Origin: Chondrosia reniformis
Lineage: Eukaryota; Porifera; Demospongiae; Chondrillida; Chondrillidae
DNA length: 64,000 nt
NCBI GenBank assembly: GCA_947172415.1
Contig: OX359202.1
Coordinates: 498,501 to 562,500 of the forward strand
Direction: 5' to 3'
The position numbers and the translations under genes were made by a program. A model generated the notes under the pieces. That model was not told the DNA's origin and did no database searches. It saw nothing but the letters and a program-made list of their open reading frames with translations. Of the stretch, positions 58,099 through 64,000 are shown in pieces. How positions within the stretch are numbered: the first letter of the stretch is position 1; every line of letters begins with the position of its first letter.

Positions 58099-61000
58099 AT
58101 GGCAACCAAGATGTCCAGCCAACCTCTAGCCTACATGGAAGGTTCGAATATTCTTTGAAATAGAGTGTGACTTGATTTGATGATAATGACTGCATCTTTG
58201 ACTTTAGAATTCAAAAAGGTATCCAGGATTACAAGAAAAGGAAAGAGAAAGTTTGCATTAAAGGTACCTCCACCACAGACTAGATAGTCTTTGCCTCCAC
58301 TAGATGATCTATTAATGTCATGTGACTGTCATGTGATATGTAGCCCACATGGCACTCTTACAGCACTTCTGGAGAAGTGGATACAGTACAAGGATTCTGG
58401 GAGGACGAGCATTACATTAGGGTCTGTTAGAGGGCTGTCAAGGTCACATGCAGGTCACATGACTCCGCTATCCCTCCCTGCAGGACTGTGTTACACAGTG
58501 GTCTGGTAAGGAGTTTGACAAAGATGTGAAAGTGAGTAGAGCTTGGCAAGACACTTAGGTAATACATTCAGCAATGTTACCGAGGCTTGTTTCTATGCCT
58601 GATTAGATACCAGATAGGATTTACTACAAGGAACTTGTACCGTTCAAGTGAGCTTTGTGAAATGTGATACACTTATATATGTGGTCGATGTCACCTGTTC
58701 TAAGAGAGACAGGCCCTGCTGAACATCCTTACCTGCATAGTCAAGCTCCTCCAATCTTGCTCTTCTCTACCAATTTTGTCTACCATTTCCAAAAACTAGA
58801 TTGACACATTTCACTTGGAGAACTGATTAGATGGTTTGGTGATTTAACTCTTTTCTTTAGGTTTCCACTGAACAAAATAAAATTCCTCGAGTTTAGCCAG
58901 TACCTTGAGGACTTCCTGTGGCCACGCTTTGACCTGTCAAGGTCCTCACTTGGACATGTCATGTCAATTGCTATCATGATGAACGAAAAGTTTAGGGAGA
59001 GAGTGGCAGCATGGGAGGTGAGCCCGGGGAGAGTGGGAGGTGAGCCCGGGGAGAGTGGGAGGTGAGCCCGGGGAGAGTGGGAGGTGAGCCCGGGGAGAGT
59101 GGGAGGTGAGCCCGGGGAGAGTGGGAGGTGAGCCCGGGGAGAGTGGGAGGTGAGCCCGGGGAGAGTGGGAGGTGAGCCCGGGGAGAGTGGGAGGTGAGCC
59201 CGGGGAGAGTGGGAGGTGAGCCCGGGGAGAGTGGGAGGTGAGCCCGGGGAGAGTGGGAGGTGAGCCCGGGGAGAGTGGGAGGTGAGCCTGGGGAGAGTGG
59301 GAGGTGAGCCCGGGGAGAGTGGGAGGTGAGCCTGGGGGAGATAGCTACTGATATGTACCCATATATTGGTCTACCTTGCTGTATGTATGTACATGTATGT
59401 ATGTACATGTATGTAGTGCTTCAAAGCATCTTCTGACCTGTTTCCTGGTTACTTTGCTCGAGTTATGGAAGCATCACTAGATTCAAAGGTTTGTCACCGC
59501 ACACTGAGTGTTGTCATGTGGAAAGAGGTGGTTGTTAAGGACTTTCACTCTTTCTTAACTCAACAGCTGTCAATTAAAGAGAGAACTATTTTGCTGGTAT
59601 TTCTAATTCACTGCTTCAATAGTCTGGTGAGTTGCAGCTGTCACTATAGCAACCATTCTGATCAACAATGTACTGGTTTAATACTCTCTTCCTCCATATC
59701 TACAGGAGGAGGATTTGGTGAGAAACCAAGTACAAAAACTGGTTTCCCTACCAATTTGGACCTGTCTGCTTCCTGTAGGTCACATGACTGTCACATGATT
59801 TCCTATCTAAGGCTTATTGAAACACTTGTGGTTATACTGATAGAGTCGTCGTGAAGCAGAGTTCAAGAAGCACACTCGCTTAAAGAAGTACTGGAATCAC
59901 ATTCAAAAGAAAGATGCAAAGTTAGATAAGGACGTCATGGACAGGTGAAGGGTTATTGTCTTACTAGCTGACAAACAAACTAGTAGCGTTCTCTCTACTA
60001 TAGGGCTTTGCAGGAAAGATCTTTCTTGTCCAACTTAATGAAAGGATTCTTTGGTCTCCTTGACTCTCTCCCTCCAACTGGACCACTGGATCCTGACCTG
60101 GTCAACTACTGTGAGAGGTTCTTGGAGCTGATGACGGATCTGGAGGTGAGTACTGTAGCAGCTGTAGTGTCCTCCACTTATCCACTGGACACCTCACCCA
60201 CAGGCGCAGCTGCCAACAAGGAGGTTCTTCAATACTCTAATGGATGACCACCACTTGGTGGTCAAATGTTCATTATCGGGTCTGGCTGCCAGAGAAAAGG
60301 AGGGACATCTTTTCAATCAGCTCTTGGATAGGTTGAGGTTTTATGCTGGTTTTGAAATAAATGATCAAACAGGTATGACGTCATTCTCAGCCAATCAGAT
60401 TAGACAATCCTATATTGTCAAAACAATGTTTAGGCACTGCCCTAACAGACCATGAGATGGTGGACCTGCATTATGACGACATAGTGTCACTCCAGCGGAC
60501 ATGTTTTCAACTTTATCCAGAACTTAGAACTTTCTCACTTAGCAATGTAGCCAGCATTGACCAAAGAACTACTTTGATGAAGCACTTTAAGCAGCTGTCG
60601 TACGTCATCTCTCTACATACTCACTCACTGCTGCCAAGAATACAATTCTTTCTCTGTGTTCTTCACTTTTCCTTACTCTTCTCCTTAGGAATGAAACGCT
60701 GCATAAGATAACTGCTAGTCTCCATTTGGTGCCCACCTTTGATGAGTCCAGCAGACAAGTCAGTGACTTTCTGGTTGAACTGATTTCTTATAAATATGAG
60801 AGACGATTGTCCCAACTGGAGAAACTGAATAACATGCCAATCTATCCAACAGAAAAGGTACTATCTCCTTGTCCCTCTTCACTCTTCTTTATATTCTTCC
60901 CCTCCCTCCCCCTCTCCCTTCTCCCTCTCCTCTCCCTCTCCCTCTCCCTCCCCCTCTCCCTTCTCCCTCTCCTCTCCCTCTCCCTCTCCCTCTCCATTTC

Positions 61001-64000
61001 TCTCCATTCCCTCTCTCTCTTTTCAGATCCTTTGGGATGAGAATGTAGTTCCTTCAGAGTACTTCTCTGGTGAAGGGTGCCTGGCTCTCCCCAAACTGAA
61101 TCTCCAATTCCTCACGCTTCATGACTACTTACTGAGAAATTTCATTCTGTTCAGACTGGAATCTACATGTCAGTCAAGTAGCACCTTACCAGCTGCTCCA
61201 CTTGACAGCTAACACATTCACCAAGCATGGTTACTATATTATGTCTATCCTTTATACACAGATGAGATAAGACAAGATGTTGAAGATGCCATCAGTAGAC
61301 TGAAACCATGGTAACCAAACTAAATCAACACACTGTATAGGAACACATTTTTACGTATATTTTTGTACATATAAATACATACTTTCATAGTAAAACTGTT
61401 TACATCGACCATCACAAATTTACTGCACGTACATTGTTTTATTTATAGTTTACTATTTACTATTTTCACATAACTATACAGTTTACTATTTGTTACTTGT
61501 TTATTTGTTTGTTTGTTTATAGGGTGACTCCGGAAGGTACTACTGAGTTCAGTGGTTGGGCTAGAATGGCACAGGTATGTCTGTATGTACAACTGTGCAT
61601 GTGACAGTCATGTGATATCCAGCCAATCCCATTGCTTCCTGTCCCAGTCAATCTCAAACTTTGCTGTGATTGAAGTGGTAAAACCCAAAGTTGGAGAGAG
61701 GAGACCGGCTCGAGTTAGAGCTGACGTGACTCTTCAGTTGAACCTACAGAAAGCAGTCAAAGAGGAATGGGAAAGTCAGTGTACTTCACCTCTTTTCTCT
61801 GTCAAGTGTTATCTTCCTCCATTTTGTGCTACAGGTTTGAAGAAACATGATGTCTGCTTTCTCATCACCTGTCAACCTGAGACGTCAGTGGACGTTACAT
61901 TGGACTACACATCACAGTTTGTCCCACAAGTATGTTACCATGGCAGCCAGTGTTGCCTCATAATATGTGTTACCATGGCAGCCAGTGTTGCCTCATTATG
62001 TGTGTTACCATGGCAACCTCCACATCTGTTGTAGGTCGGTCTTGTGTATATAAGAGGATGTGAAGTTGAAGGAATGTTGGATGAGAATGGGAAAGTGATT
62101 GAAGAGGGACCGGAACCCAAACCAAAATTGTCAGGCGACTTTCGGACTTGGAGAGTGTGGTTGGACACCAATCAATATCAGCTGGATATGGAAACCATTT
62201 CAAAGGGAGAGGAAGTGGGTCACATGCTTGTCAGGTGACATACATGCCAATATTGGATGTATAGAAAAATAAAAATGTTTTGTTACATTTATCATTCAAA
62301 ACTGCATTGCTGTGGCATTTGTAGCTCAGTGGCAGAGCACTGGTGGTCATAACCAGCTGTCCTGGGTTTGATTCCCAGCAATTGCTTCCTTTGTGTTTTT
62401 CTTGATATTTGAGGATGATAATACTTGTGGTTTGATTATCACTTTGGTTGTCATGTGTTGTTCCCCAGGACATTTACAGTACATTCAACATTTTAATGAG
62501 AAGGAAACCCAAGGAGAACAACTTTAAGGTACAAATGCCATTTGCCATGGTAACACCTGTTGTCATGGTAACACTGCCTGTCCCTCCATAGCCTGTGTTG
62601 GAGACTATTCGTTACCTAATGAACACAGAGTGTGTAGTCCCTGATTGGCTGCATGACATCTTCCTAGGCTATGGTGACCCTTCCGCTGCCAACTACAGAA
62701 AGTGCGTGGGAGGACACACTTGTGCTAGTCACGTGACAGTCATGTGATTGTGTCATCCATTTTGTAGCATGTCAAACCAAATATCCACTTTGAATTGGAA
62801 TGATACATTCTTGAGTATAGAACACTTGAAAGAGAGCTTTCCTAATTATACAATCAAGGTGTTGAGCAACTTCCTGACAGCTGTAGCTTCCTGTTTATTT
62901 ACTTCCGGTTTTCTGTGCCTAGTTTACTTGTGATGATACATCAGAACTGGTTCCACCCTTCAAGGTTTCTATGCCAACCATTTCCATGGTGAAGGGACAA
63001 AAAGATGGAGAAACTGTGGAGGAGCACAACTCTAAGACATCAGAGAAGATCCTTACAGCCGAGCCGTTTACCCTTCCTAACCGAGGACCTTACCCACATA
63101 ACCAACCTAAAAGGTGGGAGTAATTTATATGTGATATTATGGTATAGTGTTCCATATAAATCTTAGTGAAATATAGTATGGATCCACCCCTGCATGCAAT
63201 ACACACTTTGCTCTATAATGGTTACCAGTGCCACGCCTCCTGCTGCAGGAATGCCGTCAGGTTCACGCCCACTCAGGTGGAGGCCATCCACTCTGGTATG
63301 CAGCATGGGCTCACACTGATAGTGGGACCACCAGGAACTGGGAAGACAGACGTAGCAGTACAGATCATATCAAACCTCTACCACAACTTTCCAGATCAGA
63401 GAATCCTTCTAGTCACTCACTCAAACCAAGTGAGATTGGCCATGTTTAGTTACCATGGTGACACATGTTATCAAATAACCCTCTGAATATCCTCAAATGA
63501 AGATAACTTACAATCCCAATAAGATATAGTCAATACTTTTTATCTTCATTTGGCAGTGAGTGTTAGCATTGTCTGTTCTTAATTAATAGGCACTCAATCA
63601 ACTCTTTGAGAAGATAATGGCTTTGGATATTGACGAGAGACATCTCCTACGTTTGGGTCATGGAGAAGAAGAGCTTGAAACTGACAAAGACTTTAGCAGG
63701 TGTGTGTACACGTTAAACGTCATTCTTGTTCAGTTAATAGCTTCTGACATACTTGTAAAGTGTGGTACATAAAATGTTTACAAACTTGTAAACTTTAGAG
63801 CTACAGTAGCTTAAGAGTACTGGGATGTAGGTTTACTTTACAGTCTGTACAATGTCATTTCATCTTGTCTTCTTGTGTGTCAGGTATGGTCGTGTCAACT
63901 TCATCTTGGCACTGAGGTTGCAGCTGCTAAAGGAAGTAGAAAGGCTACAAAGAAGTATCGGAGTTGTGGGAGATGTAGCTTACACTTGTGAGACGGCTGG
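58099..64000 (+). CDS. AQR: RNA helicase aquarius (intron-binding protein 160), 5' part, cut by window end
   Basis: Plus-strand gene truncated by the window. Exons 58099-58141, 58208-58263, 58484-58531, 58607-58647 and 58861-59017 join in phase to [20 protein letters not shown]... and then [14 protein letters not shown], the AQR N-terminal armadillo region. Further matches: [12 protein letters not shown] (60.35 kb), [19 protein letters not shown] (61.1 kb), [76 protein letters not shown] and [14 protein letters not shown]. The first helicase motif is [15 protein letters not shown] (Walker A, 63.34 kb). [16 protein letters not shown] follows and the window ends in [13 protein letters not shown] is the spliceosomal SF1-type helicase that binds introns upstream of the branch point and links splicing to snoRNP assembly. 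The extreme N-terminus differs from vertebrate AQR but its phases agree. Confidence 0.95.
59018..59335 (+). repeat. 22-bp minisatellite made of repeated 5' splice sites, about 14 copies
   Basis: Unit GTGAGCCCGGGGAGAGTGGGAG. It begins at the GT of the AQR exon-5 donor (CATGGGAG/GTGAGC). Every unit recreates GTGGGAG/GTGAGC, so there are about 14 near-identical donor sequences in tandem. Two copies have CCTGGGG in place of CCCGGGG. Confidence 0.95.
60890..61026 (+). repeat. CT-rich tract before an AQR acceptor
   Basis: CCCTCTCCCTTCTCCCTCTCC-type units ending at TTTTCAG (61026), which is followed by the exon encoding [17 protein letters not shown]. Pyrimidines lie on the sense strand. Confidence 0.9.
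61930..62020 (+). repeat. 34-bp tandem repeat with X-box-like motif, 3 copies
   Basis: TATGTTACCATGGCAGCCAG plus TGTTGCCTCATAA, three copies, the last incomplete. Each copy contains GTTACCATGGCA(G/A)C. It lies in an AQR intron upstream of the acceptor at about 62035. Confidence 0.85.
62315..62385 (+). tRNA. tRNA-like sequence (tRNA pseudogene or SINE head) in an AQR intron
   Basis: The 71 bases fold as a cloverleaf: acceptor GCATTTG/CAATTGC (one T-T mismatch), D-arm GCTC/GAGC, anticodon stem CTGGT/ACCAG, T-arm CTGGG/CCCAG with loop TTTGATT. The A box (TAGCTCAGTGG) and B box (GGTTTGATTCC) are good. The anticodon loop is GGTCATA, lacking U33 in this register, with a shifted CAT. This suggests a decayed tRNA-Met(CAT)-derived copy rather than a working tRNA. 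No CCA and no T-run terminator directly follow. Confidence 0.45.

Noticed and set aside
58291-58509. ORF of 72 residues in the 5' region of AQR
   Set aside because: Exons 58208-58263 and 58484-58531 join in phase and match AQR; this ORF is intronic in the main model.
58992-59408. Pro/Ser-rich minus-strand ORF ([11 protein letters not shown] type)
   Set aside because: Antisense of the AQR donor minisatellite.

Overview
The window is animal nuclear DNA. It holds intron-rich, metazoan-type genes with short introns, AT-rich spacers and many minisatellites. The gene set (prominin, B56 subunit of PP2A, Aquarius, NUP133, RUNDC1, GalNAc-transferase), the tight gene spacing and a restriction-endonuclease/kinase gene suggest a compact invertebrate genome. 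A demosponge is my best guess, from general resemblance only.

Layout. 0-12.7 kb: an A20/AN1 zinc-finger gene (+), a small mitochondrial assembly-factor-like gene (-), and a 22-exon prominin-like gene (+) whose predicted protein runs on past the prominin part into four more membrane segments. 13.8-15.7 kb: a three-exon gene for a coiled-coil + PD-(D/E)XK nuclease-like + protein-kinase-like protein. 17.5-17.8 kb: a hAT-like MITE. 17.9-35.0 kb: a satellite array of about 82 monomers of 169 bp, interrupted three times by a near-identical 1.07-kb block. 35.3-64 kb: dense housekeeping genes: NUP133 (-), DNPH1 (+), PPP2R5/B56 (-), RUNDC1 (-), a 59-residue membrane protein (+), a polypeptide GalNAc-transferase (-) and the 5' part of AQR (+, cut by the window end).

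Genome logic. Outside the satellite island most neighbouring genes lie head-to-head or tail-to-tail. The distances between divergent start codons are 207, 17, 70 and 131 bp, so bidirectional promoters look like the rule. Introns carry locally expanded minisatellites whose composition follows the sense strand: pyrimidine-rich upstream of 3' splice sites and G-rich downstream of 5' splice sites. In AQR the 5' splice site itself is the repeat unit. Palindromic X-box-like motifs (GTTACCATGGTAAC type) and one MITE-like family recur in non-coding DNA.

Exon joins were made by hand from splice signals, reading phase and remembered family sequence. For the zinc-finger, prominin, kinase, DNPH1 and 59-aa genes I checked that phase closes across every exon. 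NUP133, PPP2R5, RUNDC1 and GALNT exon edges are approximate.
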